Shown here: positions 8,397 to 16,262 of the stretch, in pieces | How the letters are laid out: the number at the start of each line of letters is the position of its first letter | Position numbering within the stretch: the stretch's first letter is position 1 | Origin: Variovorax paradoxus | GTDB lineage: Bacteria; Pseudomonadota; Gammaproteobacteria; Burkholderiales; Burkholderiaceae_C | Length of the DNA stretch: 54,949 bases | Reading direction: 5' to 3' | Assembly (NCBI RefSeq): GCF_018614955.1 | Contig: NZ_JAGGNV010000038.1 | Span: forward strand, 1-54,949 | The notes under the pieces: model-generated | Database searches by the model: none | What the model saw: the letters and a program-made list of their open reading frames with translations, nothing else | Told to the model about the DNA's origin: nothing | Translations under genes and position numbers: made by a program

Positions 8397-9302
8397 TCAG
8401 TGTTCGCGCAGGCGCCCGGGGGTGGTGCCGGTGTGGCGCCGGAACACTTCGGTGAAATGGGCCTGGCTCGAAAAGCCCAGCTCGAAGGCGATGTCCGCGA
8501 TCGAGCGGTCGGCGGCCGAGCGCAGCAGGCGCGTGGCCCGGTCGATGCGCTGCTGCTGCACGTAGCGGTGCGGCGAGAGCTCGAAAGATGCCTTGAAGGC
8601 GCGCGCGAAATGGAAGGGGCTCAGCGCCGCCTGTTCGGCAAGCCGCGACACGCTCAGGTCTTCCCCGAGATGCGCAGTCACGAAGTCGATGAGCTTGGCG
8701 CGTTGTCGTTCGGACAGACGCGGGGCCGCTGCTGCCGGCGGGCTCGCGCGCGCCGTGCCATGGCGCTCGCGCAGGAAGCCCAGTATCGCGATCGAGAGCC
8801 CCTCGACGTAGAGTGCCCCCGTGCTTGCGCCGCGGCGTGCTTCGCGCAGCAGCTCGGTGCCGAGCGTCACCAACTGCTCGTCGAAGACCTCATGCCGCGT
8901 TTCAATGTGCAGGTCGCTCGCCTCGTCATGCAGCAGCGCCGTCACCATCGTGGACGGAAAGCGCAGTGCGATGCACTCGCCGGGCTGGCCCTCCCAGCGC
9001 GCGCGGTCGATCTCGTAGCCGGTGCCATAGAGCTCGATCATGGTCGGGCAGGTCGACAGCATCCGCTCCGACCCGGCGCGGCGATACCACCGGCGGCCGC
9101 GGCCGGAAGTTGCGATCAACACCGTGGGCGCCTCGGCATACTTCGGTCCGCTTTCGGCCTGGGCCGGAATCTCCAGCAGCGCCGTGGGCACACCCACCCA
9201 TTCCTCGCGCGTGCGGGCCACCGGCTGGCCCGCCGCATCGCGCACGAGCGCCACGTCGTCGCAAAAGCTGCGGCGACGGGGCTCTCGTGCTTGCTCAGAC
9301 AC
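8397..9302 (-). CDS. AraC-family transcriptional regulator
   Basis: A 301-residue regulator from a GTG start at 9302 (VSEQAREPRRRSFCDDVALV); the frame is open further upstream, but that part overlaps livF. With this start the gene overlaps the livF stop by 8 nt, which suggests translational coupling. The N-terminal ~190 residues are a cupin-like effector domain; the C-terminal ~100 are the AraC DNA-binding domain (LSVSRLAEQAALSPFHFARA, FELGFSSQAHFTEVFRRHTG). It sits between the transporter and the tannase-family gene, so it may sense an aromatic acid or ester and control the esterase. That role is inferred from position only. Confidence 0.85.
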   Translation of the reverse strand: MSEQAREPRRRSFCDDVALVRDAAGQPVARTREEWVGVPTALLEIPAQAESGPKYAEAPTVLIATSGRGRRWYRRAGSERMLSTCPTMIELYGTGYEIDRARWEGQPGECIALRFPSTMVTALLHDEASDLHIETRHEVFDEQLVTLGTELLREARRGASTGALYVEGLSIAILGFLRERHGTARASPPAAAAPRLSERQRAKLIDFVTAHLGEDLSVSRLAEQAALSPFHFARAFKASFELSPHRYVQQQRIDRATRLLRSAADRSIADIAFELGFSSQAHFTEVFRRHTGTTPGRLREH

Positions 9303-9996
9303 CCAGCAGTTCCTCCAGCGCATCCGGCGTCGCCACCAGCTCGGCCGAAGCGCCATGGCGCACGATCCGCCCTTTCTCCATCACCACGGCCTGGTCCGTG
9401 TGCGCCAGCACCTTGCGCCAGTCGCGGTCCACGATCAGCGTCGCAATGCCGGTCGTGCGGATGTCGGCGATCACGCGCCAGATCTCGGCGACGATCAGCG
9501 GCGCCAGGCCTTCCGTCGCCTCGTCGAGGATCAGCAGGCGTGGGTTGGTCATCAGCGCGCGGCCGATCGAGAGCATCTGCTGCTCCCCACCCGAGAGCTG
9601 CTGCCCGCCGTGCGAGAGCCGCTCCGTCAGGCGCGGGAAGGTGCTCATCACGCGATCGAAAGTCCAGGCGCGCTTTCCGTCGATGCCGGCCCGCGCACTC
9701 ATCACGAGGTTCTCCCGCACCGAGAGATTGGGAAAGATCCCGCGCCCTTCGGGCACATACCCGATGCCGCGGCGCGCCATCTTCTCGGGCGCCCAGCCGG
9801 TCACGTCGTTGCCGTCGAGCTTCACGCGGCCCGAGGCCGGGCGCACATAGCCCATCAGCGAGCGGATCAGCGTGGTCTTGCCCATGCCGTTGCGTCCGAG
9901 CAGGCCGACCGAGGTCGCGGCCGGCATCGCGACGTCGACGCCGCGCAGGATGTGGCTGTCGCCGTAGTAGGTGTTGAGGCCTTCGATGTTCAGCAT
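9295..9996 (-). CDS. livF: ABC transporter ATP-binding protein, LivF type
   Basis: A 233-residue ATPase of the branched-chain-amino-acid-type (HAAT) family. Walker A is GLLGRNGMGKTTL (about residues 32-44), the signature is LSGGEQQML, and Walker B is LLILDEATEG. It powers uptake with livG, livM, livH and the binding protein encoded upstream. It starts one base after the livG stop. In box clusters such transporters are presumed to import benzoate or related aromatic acids rather than amino acids, which fits its position between benzoate-CoA ligase and the tannase-like gene. Confidence 0.93.
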   Translation of the reverse strand: MLNIEGLNTYYGDSHILRGVDVAMPAATSVGLLGRNGMGKTTLIRSLMGYVRPASGRVKLDGNDVTGWAPEKMARRGIGYVPEGRGIFPNLSVRENLVMSARAGIDGKRAWTFDRVMSTFPRLTERLSHGGQQLSGGEQQMLSIGRALMTNPRLLILDEATEGLAPLIVAEIWRVIADIRTTGIATLIVDRDWRKVLAHTDQAVVMEKGRIVRHGASAELVATPDALEELLGV

Positions 9997-9997
9997 C

Positions 9998-10744
9998 TCA
10001 ATGGTCCTCGCCCAAATAGGCCGTGCGCACTTCGGGGTTCACACGGATCGAGGCCGGATCGCCGGTCGCGATCACCGTGCCGTTGACCATCACCGTGATG
10101 CGGTCGGCGATGCGGAACACCGCGTCCATGTCGTGCTCCACCAGCAGGATCGCGTGGGTGGCCTTGAGGTTGGCCAAGAGGCCCAGCATGCGCTCGGTCT
10201 CCTCGGCGCCCATGCCGGCCAGCGGCTCGTCGAGCAGCAGCACGCGCGGATTGGTGGCCAGGCACATCGCGACTTCGAGCTGGCGCTTGGCCCCATGGCT
10301 CAGCGTGCCGGCGACGCGGCCGGCCACCGCGCCCAGGCCTGCGGCCTCCAGCGCCTCGCGGGCGGCGGCATTGCTGTCCTTGCAACCCTGCGAAGACTGC
10401 CAGATCGCCCACGGCCGCGGCGTCGCGGCCTGCGCAGCGAGGCGGCAGTTCTCCAGCACGGTGAACTCCGGAAAGATGGTGGTGCGCTGGTAGCTGCGGC
10501 CGACGCCGGCGAGCGCGCGTCGGAACTGCGCGCGCTTCGTGATGTCCTCGCCGTCGAGCGTGATGCGCCCGTCGGAGGCGTCGATCTCGCCCGAGAGCAT
10601 GTTGATCAGCGTGGACTTGCCCGCGCCGTTGGTGCCGATCACCGCGTGCACCTCCCCGAGGTGCAGGTCCAGGCTCACCGCGTTGACCGCGACCAGGCCG
10701 CCGAAGCGGCGCGTGAGCGTTTCGACTGCCAGCAATCTGCTCAT
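9998..10744 (-). CDS. livG: ABC transporter ATP-binding protein, LivG type
   Basis: A 248-residue ATPase, the second nucleotide-binding subunit of the HAAT transporter. Walker A is GTNGAGKSTLINML, the signature is the variant LSHGAKRQLE typical of LivG, and Walker B is VLLLDEPLAG. The C-terminal extension (TGDPASIRVNPEVRTAYLGE) is also LivG-like. Its start overlaps the livM stop as ATGA (4 nt), and its stop is one base from the livF start, so the three are tightly coupled. Confidence 0.93.
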   Translation of the reverse strand: MSRLLAVETLTRRFGGLVAVNAVSLDLHLGEVHAVIGTNGAGKSTLINMLSGEIDASDGRITLDGEDITKRAQFRRALAGVGRSYQRTTIFPEFTVLENCRLAAQAATPRPWAIWQSSQGCKDSNAAAREALEAAGLGAVAGRVAGTLSHGAKRQLEVAMCLATNPRVLLLDEPLAGMGAEETERMLGLLANLKATHAILLVEHDMDAVFRIADRITVMVNGTVIATGDPASIRVNPEVRTAYLGEDH

Positions 10745-11694
10745 GCCGCGGCCTCCTTCGGCAGCGCGCGCAGGCGGATGCCGACGATGCCCTTGGGCAG
10801 CAGCGCGACGAAGGCGATGATGGCCAGGCCGAGCGTCAACTGCCAGTGGTCGGCCAGCGGCCCCACGATCGCGTGCGTGGACAACAGCTCCTTGAGCAGC
10901 GTGAAGGCCACGGCGCCGATCACCGCGCCGCGCAGATGGCCCAGGCCGCCGAGGATGATCATCAAGAGCACCTCGCCCGAGTTGTGCCAGGCCAGCAGCT
11001 CGGGGTTCACCACGCCGTCGCGCGAGGCGACGAGGAAGCCCGCGAGCCCGGCCAGCGCGCCCGCGATCACGAAGGCCGCGAGCTTGTAGCCGTACACCGG
11101 GAAGCCCGCCGCGCGCATGCGCTGCTCGTTGACGCGGATGCCCGCCAGCGCCGCGCCGAAGCGCGAGCGGCGGATCAGCGCCAGCAGGCCGTAGGTGAAG
11201 GCCAGCGCCCCCAGCACGAAGTAGAACTGCACCTTGCGGTTCTCCATGTCCAGCGCGCCCAGTACCGGGCGGATGTACATGTAGATGCCGTCGCTGCCGC
11301 CGCCCAGCGCCGTGTCGTGGAACACGAAGAAGGCCATCTGCGCGAAGGCCAGCGTGACCATGATGAAGTACACGCCGCGCGTGCGCAGGCTGAGCGCGCC
11401 GGTCACCAGCGCGTAGGCGGCGGCGCAGCCCATTGCCATCGGCAGCAGCACGGCGATCGAGCCGCCGTCCTTGCCCGACCCCAGCACCGTGGCATAGGCG
11501 CCGATGCCGTAGAAGGCCGCATGGCCCAGGCTCACCAGGCCGGTCATCCCGACCAGGAGCTCCAGGCTCAGCGCGAAGATCGAGAGGATCATCACCTTCA
11601 CCACGAGGTCGCTGAGGTAGGGGCCGAGGAAGGGCCCGAGCGCCGCGAGGGCGATCGCGCAGATCAAGGGGAGGAAATGAGAGAAGGTCTTCAT
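10741..11694 (-). CDS. livM: ABC transporter permease, LivM type
   Basis: A 317-residue integral membrane permease with 8 or more hydrophobic helices and the LivM family features GMTGLVSLGHAAFYGIGAY and VIGAVAFTLLKELLS. It forms the transmembrane channel with LivH. It starts one base after the livH stop and overlaps livG by 4 nt. The start context is unremarkable; translation is likely coupled to livH. Confidence 0.93.
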   Translation of the reverse strand: MKTFSHFLPLICAIALAALGPFLGPYLSDLVVKVMILSIFALSLELLVGMTGLVSLGHAAFYGIGAYATVLGSGKDGGSIAVLLPMAMGCAAAYALVTGALSLRTRGVYFIMVTLAFAQMAFFVFHDTALGGGSDGIYMYIRPVLGALDMENRKVQFYFVLGALAFTYGLLALIRRSRFGAALAGIRVNEQRMRAAGFPVYGYKLAAFVIAGALAGLAGFLVASRDGVVNPELLAWHNSGEVLLMIILGGLGHLRGAVIGAVAFTLLKELLSTHAIVGPLADHWQLTLGLAIIAFVALLPKGIVGIRLRALPKEAAA

Positions 11695-11695
11695 G

Positions 11696-12568
11696 TCAAG
11701 TTTTCCGGCCCATCAGACCTTCGGGACGCCAGATCAGCACGATGGCCATCAGCACATACACGCCGATGCCGCTGAGCTCGGCGAAGAACACCTTGCCGAA
11801 GGTGTCGACGAAGCCCACCAGCAGCGACGCGACCAGCGCGCCGGTGATCGAGCCGATGCCGCCGATCACCACCACCACGAAGCAGATGATCAGCACGCTC
11901 GCGCCCATGTTCGGGTAGACCGAGGACATCGGCGCCGCGATCATGCCGGCCAGCGCGGCCAGCGCCACGCCGGCCGCGAACACGATGCGGTAGAGCCGGC
12001 GGATGTCGATGCCCAGCCCGCGCACCATGTCGCGGTTGCTCGCGCCGGCGCGGATCATCATGCCCAGGCGGGTGCGGTTGACCACGTAGTAGAGGCCGAT
12101 CGCGAGCACGATGCAGGCGGCGGAGGCGAAGAGGCGGTACCACGGATAGCTCATCAGGCTGCCCAGCGCGAAGCTGCCGTCCAGCCAGGGCGGCACCGGC
12201 ACGCCGTGCACGTCGTTGCCGACGAGCAGCGAACGCAGCTCCTCGAACACCAGGATCAGCCCGTAGGTCATCAGCACCTGCTGCAGGTGGTCGCGCTGGT
12301 AGAGGTAGCTGAAGAAGGCCCACTCCAGCAGGTAGCCGAAGAGGGCGGCGAGCACGATGCCCGCCAGCAGCATCACGATGAACTGGTCACCGAAGAGCGG
12401 CGACAGCGCGAACGCCATGTAGGCGCCGATCATGTAGAAGCTGCCGTGGGCCAGGTTGATCACGCCCATGATCCCGAAGATCAGGGTCAGTCCCGAGGCC
12501 ACCAGGAACAACAGGAGTCCGTACTGAACCGAGTTCAGGCACTGGACTAAGAAGGTACCGAGGTCCAC
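11696..12568 (-). CDS. livH: ABC transporter permease, LivH type
   Basis: A 290-residue integral membrane permease. The family signature is clear: LIFGIMGVINLAHGSFYMIG near the N-terminus and VIGGIGSITGALVASLLVGF near the C-terminus. It is separated from the upstream binding-protein gene by 144 nt containing two hairpins. That spacing differs from the otherwise 1-4 nt spacing and probably sets a lower permease than binding-protein level. Confidence 0.93.
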   Translation of the reverse strand: MDLGTFLVQCLNSVQYGLLLFLVASGLTLIFGIMGVINLAHGSFYMIGAYMAFALSPLFGDQFIVMLLAGIVLAALFGYLLEWAFFSYLYQRDHLQQVLMTYGLILVFEELRSLLVGNDVHGVPVPPWLDGSFALGSLMSYPWYRLFASAACIVLAIGLYYVVNRTRLGMMIRAGASNRDMVRGLGIDIRRLYRIVFAAGVALAALAGMIAAPMSSVYPNMGASVLIICFVVVVIGGIGSITGALVASLLVGFVDTFGKVFFAELSGIGVYVLMAIVLIWRPEGLMGRKT

Positions 12569-12626
12569 GTTGGTCTCAGCTTTCTGGAGAGAAGCGCGCG
12601 CGAAGCGCGGCGATGTTAGGGAGGCA

Positions 12627-12674
12627 CCGCGGAACCGGCTTTGCCGGGCCGCGGGTGTCGCCCCCTTGAGGGGG
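12627..12674 (-). repeat. Two adjacent hairpins between binding-protein gene and livH
   Basis: The 144-bp gap (12569-12712) holds two strong inverted repeats. The first has outer arms CCGCGG (12627-12632 and 12649-12654) and inner arms CCGGC/GCCGG. The second is CCCCC-TTGA-GGGGG (12661-12674). Neither has a following T-run on the minus strand, so read-through is likely. Hairpins here would protect the 3' end of the binding-protein message or dampen downstream expression, common in ABC operons. They may also be a dispersed intergenic repeat; only a genome search would tell. Confidence 0.6.
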
Positions 12675-12712
12675 GAGTCGAGCTACACGAAGTGAGCGAG
12701 GGACGGGGGTGG

Positions 12713-13882
12713 TCACATCCTGCAGCCGCGGCTGGGGTCTGCCAGGCCTTTGACTGCCACGTTGACGACCTTGTTTTCCTTGCCTTCCACCTTGCGCAGG
12801 TAGAAGTCCTGCACCGGGTTGTGCGACTTGCCGATCGTGAAGGCGCCGCGCGGGCTGTCGATCTTGGCCTTCTCGATGGCGCCTGCGAACTCGGCCTTCT
12901 TGCTGATGTCGCCCTTGGTCGCCGCCAGGCCGATCGCGAGCATCTGCGCCGCGTCGTAGCCCTGCACCGCGTACACGTCGGGCTGCAGCTTGAACATCTT
13001 GGCGTAGGCGGTGCGGAAGCTGTTGTCGCGCGGCGTGTTGAGGCCGTCGGCATAGTGCAGCGTGGTCAGCATGCCCTGGGCCGCTTCGCCCTGCGCGTCC
13101 AGCGTGCCGTCGGTCAGGAAGCCGGGGCCGTAGAGCGGGATGTTCTTGTTGAGCCCGGCCGCCGCATAGTCCTTGACGAACTTGACCGCGCCGCCGCCCG
13201 CGAAGAAGGAATACACCGCATCGGGCTTGGCTGCCGCGATCTCGGTCAGGAGCGCCTGGAACTCGACGTTCGGGAAGGGCACGGTGAGCTGCTTCACCAC
13301 CTTGCCGCCGCCCTTTTCGAAGCCTTCCTTGAAGCCGTTGACCGACTCGTCGCCGGCCGCGTACTTCCAGGTCAGGGTCATGGCCGTCTTCTTGCCCTGC
13401 TTGGCCGCAACCTCGCCCATCGCGTAGGCCGGCTGCCAGTTCGAGAACGAGCTGCGGAAGATGTTCTGCGCGCACATCGGGCCGGTCACCGCATCGGCGC
13501 CGGCGTTGGGCACGATCAGCACGGTGCCGCTTTCCTTGGCGGCCTTGGCCATCGCCATCGCGACGCCGGAGTGCACGGTGCCGACGATCACGTCGACGTT
13601 GTCGCGCTTGATCAGCTTGTTGACGTTGTCCGTGGCCTTGGCCGGATCGGATTCGTCGTCGACCTTGATGTATTCGATCTCGCGGCCGCCGAGCTTGCCG
13701 CCCTGCTCCTCGACGCGCAGCTTGAAGCCGTTCTCGATGGCGACGCCGAGCGCCGCGTAGGTGCCGCTGAAGGGCAGCATCAAGCCGACCTTGAGCTTGC
13801 CCTGCTGGGCGTGGCCCAGCGTGGCGATGCAGGCCAGCGCCAGGGCGGTCAGCGTGCTGCGTGCTGCGGTGCGGGTGGTCAT
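12713..13882 (-). CDS. ABC transporter periplasmic substrate-binding protein (LivK-like)
   Basis: A 389-residue type I periplasmic binding protein of the HAAT family. Residues 1-25 are a signal peptide (LTALALACIATLGHAQ). The mature start KLKVGLMLPFSGTYAALGVA is the family hallmark. Four downstream genes code its permeases and ATPases. The ATG overlaps the stop of the upstream alpha/beta hydrolase as ATGA. Within a box operon the ligand is probably an aromatic acid, as in Rhodopseudomonas-type aromatic binding proteins; the specific ligand cannot be read from the sequence. Confidence 0.92.
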   Translation of the reverse strand: MTTRTAARSTLTALALACIATLGHAQQGKLKVGLMLPFSGTYAALGVAIENGFKLRVEEQGGKLGGREIEYIKVDDESDPAKATDNVNKLIKRDNVDVIVGTVHSGVAMAMAKAAKESGTVLIVPNAGADAVTGPMCAQNIFRSSFSNWQPAYAMGEVAAKQGKKTAMTLTWKYAAGDESVNGFKEGFEKGGGKVVKQLTVPFPNVEFQALLTEIAAAKPDAVYSFFAGGGAVKFVKDYAAAGLNKNIPLYGPGFLTDGTLDAQGEAAQGMLTTLHYADGLNTPRDNSFRTAYAKMFKLQPDVYAVQGYDAAQMLAIGLAATKGDISKKAEFAGAIEKAKIDSPRGAFTIGKSHNPVQDFYLRKVEGKENKVVNVAVKGLADPSRGCRM

Positions 13883-14679
13883 GGGAATCTCCTGTCGTTG
13901 ATGAATGAAACGGTCGCAACTATCGCTTTTTCAGGCTGGTCGCGATGCGGGGAATGCCCGCAGTCGGGGAGTTCCACCAGTTCGGTGCCGCTCACGCGCT
14001 CTGCGATGCCGCGGACCTGCGCGAGTGTGCCGTACTCGTCGTCCAGGCCCTGGATAGCAAGAACCGGGCAACGGATGGCATCGAGCTCGGCCTCGATGTT
14101 CCATTGCTTGAAGGGTGGGTGCAGCCAGATCCGGTTCCAGCCCCAGAAGGTGGCTTCGGCGTCGTCGTGATAACGCGCCAGCTTCTTCGGCAGGTCGGTC
14201 TCGAGCCAGGCCTGGCGCGCCTGGTCGATGCTCGCCACCGTCAGGTCTTCCACGAAGACGTGCGGCGCGAGCAGCACCAGCCCGGCCACGCGTTCGGGAA
14301 AACGCGAGGCATAGAGCAGCGAAATCGAGCCGCCGTCGCTGTGGCCGAAGAGCCAGGGCGCCTCGGCGATGCCCAGCGCCTCGAAGACAGCCGGCAGCAC
14401 CTCGTACGCCTGGCGGTGCATGTAGTCGACGTCCCAGAACTCGTCGGGCTGGCGCGGCGTCGATCGGCCGTAGCCCGGACGCGAGAACACCAGGCCGCGA
14501 AAGCCGCCAGCCTCGCAGAGCTTTTCGGGGAAATCCTTCCACATCGCGACCGAGCCCAGGCCTTCATGCAGGAACACAACCAGCGGCGCATCGGTCCGTT
14601 CGGGTGCGATGCGCACGTATTCGATGCGCACGTCTTTCCCCCGCCAATGGATGGCGGTGAATTTGGATTCCGTGCTCAC
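13879..14679 (-). CDS. Alpha/beta hydrolase of the box operon
   Basis: A 266-residue alpha/beta-hydrolase-fold protein. The GTG start at 14679 forms a GTGA overlap with the benzoate-CoA ligase stop; its own stop forms an ATGA overlap with the binding protein start. Motifs are the oxyanion-hole region FLHEGLGSVAMWKDFPEKL, the nucleophile elbow FGHSDGGS, and the late His in DCGHSPHRD. There is no signal peptide, so it is cytoplasmic. Hydrolases at this place in box clusters are proposed to hydrolyse a CoA thioester or a lactone by-product of epoxide chemistry; which one is unknown. Confidence 0.87.
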   Translation of the reverse strand: MSTESKFTAIHWRGKDVRIEYVRIAPERTDAPLVVFLHEGLGSVAMWKDFPEKLCEAGGFRGLVFSRPGYGRSTPRQPDEFWDVDYMHRQAYEVLPAVFEALGIAEAPWLFGHSDGGSISLLYASRFPERVAGLVLLAPHVFVEDLTVASIDQARQAWLETDLPKKLARYHDDAEATFWGWNRIWLHPPFKQWNIEAELDAIRCPVLAIQGLDDEYGTLAQVRGIAERVSGTELVELPDCGHSPHRDQPEKAIVATVSFINDRRFP

Positions 14680-16226
14680 GCTTCGTGCTCCCGCTCGCGC
14701 AAACGGAAGCGCTGGATTTTTCCTGTCGCCGTCTTCGGCAGTTCTTCGACGAACTCGATGAAGCGCGGGTACTTGTAGGGCGCGAGGCGCTCCTTGACGA
14801 AGGCCTTGAGCTCCTCGTCGGTTACCGATTGGCCCGACTTGCGCACCACATAGGCCTTGGTCTTGGTCAGCCCGTCGGCGTCTTCCTTGCCGATCACCGC
14901 GGCCTCGAGCACCGCCGGGTGCTGCATCAGCGTGGCCTCGACCTCGAAGGGCGAGACGTAGATGCCGCTGACCTTGAGCATGTCGTCGCTGCGGCCGGCG
15001 TAGGTGTAGTAACCGTCGGCGTCGCGCGAGTACTTGTCGCCGCTCTTGGTCCAGCCCTCGCGGAAGGTGTCGGCGCTCTTCTCGGGATTGCCCCAGTACA
15101 TCACCGCCGTGCTCGGCCCCTTGATATAGAGGTCGCCGACTTCGCCCACGGGCACGGGCTTGCCGTCCTCGCCGCGCAGCTCGATCGCATAGCCTTCGAC
15201 CGGCCGGCCGGTGGTGCCGTAGCGGATGTCGCCGGGCCGGTTGGAGATGAAGATGTGCAGCATCTCGGTGGACCCGATGCCGTCGATGATCTCGCAGCCG
15301 AAGTGCTGCTTGAAGCGTTGGGCGAGCTCGCCCGGCAAGGCTTCGCCGGCCGAGGAACACATGCGCAGCGACACCGCCTCGCGCGCAGGCAGGGCGGGCG
15401 AGGCGAGCATGCCGGCGAAGCCGGTCGGCGCGCCGAAGAACACCGTCGGCTTGTGCGCGCCCGTCCAGCGCTTGAAGGTCGCGTCAGGCGTCGGCCGCTC
15501 GGCCATCAAGAGCACCGTCGCGCCGACCGAGAGCGGGAAGGTCAGCGCATTGCCCAGGCCGTAGGCGAAGTAGAGCTTGGCGGCCGAGAAGCAGACGTCG
15601 TTCTCGGTCAGCCCCAGCACCGGCTTGCCGTAGAGCTCGGCCGTCCACCACGGATTGCCGTGCGTGTGCACCGTGCCCTTGGGCTTGCCGGTGGAGCCGG
15701 AGGAGTAGAGCCAGAAGGCGTGGTCCTGCGGCGTGGTGGTGGCGGGTTCGGCCAGCGGTTCGTGCGCCGCGATCAGCGCTTCGAAATCCTGCGCGCCGTC
15801 GGGCAGGGCGCCGGTGGGCTGCGAGACGATCAGCGTCTCGAGCTCGTTCGAGCCCTTGACCCGTGCGTCCTGCAGCACCGGCAGCAGCGCGCCGGACACC
15901 AGCGCAGCCTTCGCGCCGCTGTGTTCGAGCATGTAGGCGTAGTCCTCGGTTGTGAGCAGCGTGTTGACCGCCACCGGCACGATGCCGGCATAGAGGCAGC
16001 CCAGAAAGCTCACCGGCCAATCGCTGCCGTCGAGCATCAGCAGCAGCACGCGCTCTTCGCGCTTCACGCCCGATGCGAGCAGCGCGGCGGCGAGCCGGCG
16101 CGCGCGCTCTTCGAGCTGGCCGTAGGCGAGGGTGCCGCGGTCGTCGACATAGGCGATCTTCTGCGCGCGGCCGCGGTTGAGGGCGAACAGGTGTTCGGCA
16201 AAATTGAAGGATGCTGGCAGGCTCAT
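14676..16226 (-). CDS. bclA: Benzoate-CoA ligase
   Basis: A 516-residue AMP-forming acyl-CoA synthetase that activates benzoate to benzoyl-CoA with ATP, the entry step of the box pathway. The P-loop motif YSSGSTGKPKG is at 174-184, DGIGSTEML at about 315-323, the hinge region YAGRSDDMLKVSGIYVSPFE at 409-428 and the C-terminal catalytic Lys503 in TATGKIQRFRLR. Length and the N-terminal FNFAEHLF match benzoate-CoA ligases rather than generic acyl-CoA synthetases. It follows boxD by 36 nt and overlaps the hydrolase gene by 4 nt. 4-Hydroxybenzoate or 2-aminobenzoate ligase is the alternative, less likely in this context. Confidence 0.93.
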   Translation of the reverse strand: MSLPASFNFAEHLFALNRGRAQKIAYVDDRGTLAYGQLEERARRLAAALLASGVKREERVLLLMLDGSDWPVSFLGCLYAGIVPVAVNTLLTTEDYAYMLEHSGAKAALVSGALLPVLQDARVKGSNELETLIVSQPTGALPDGAQDFEALIAAHEPLAEPATTTPQDHAFWLYSSGSTGKPKGTVHTHGNPWWTAELYGKPVLGLTENDVCFSAAKLYFAYGLGNALTFPLSVGATVLLMAERPTPDATFKRWTGAHKPTVFFGAPTGFAGMLASPALPAREAVSLRMCSSAGEALPGELAQRFKQHFGCEIIDGIGSTEMLHIFISNRPGDIRYGTTGRPVEGYAIELRGEDGKPVPVGEVGDLYIKGPSTAVMYWGNPEKSADTFREGWTKSGDKYSRDADGYYTYAGRSDDMLKVSGIYVSPFEVEATLMQHPAVLEAAVIGKEDADGLTKTKAYVVRKSGQSVTDEELKAFVKERLAPYKYPRFIEFVEELPKTATGKIQRFRLREREHEA

Positions 16227-16262
16227 CGTGTCTCCTGGGGTCCTGTTTTTCTTCGGCCGTCT

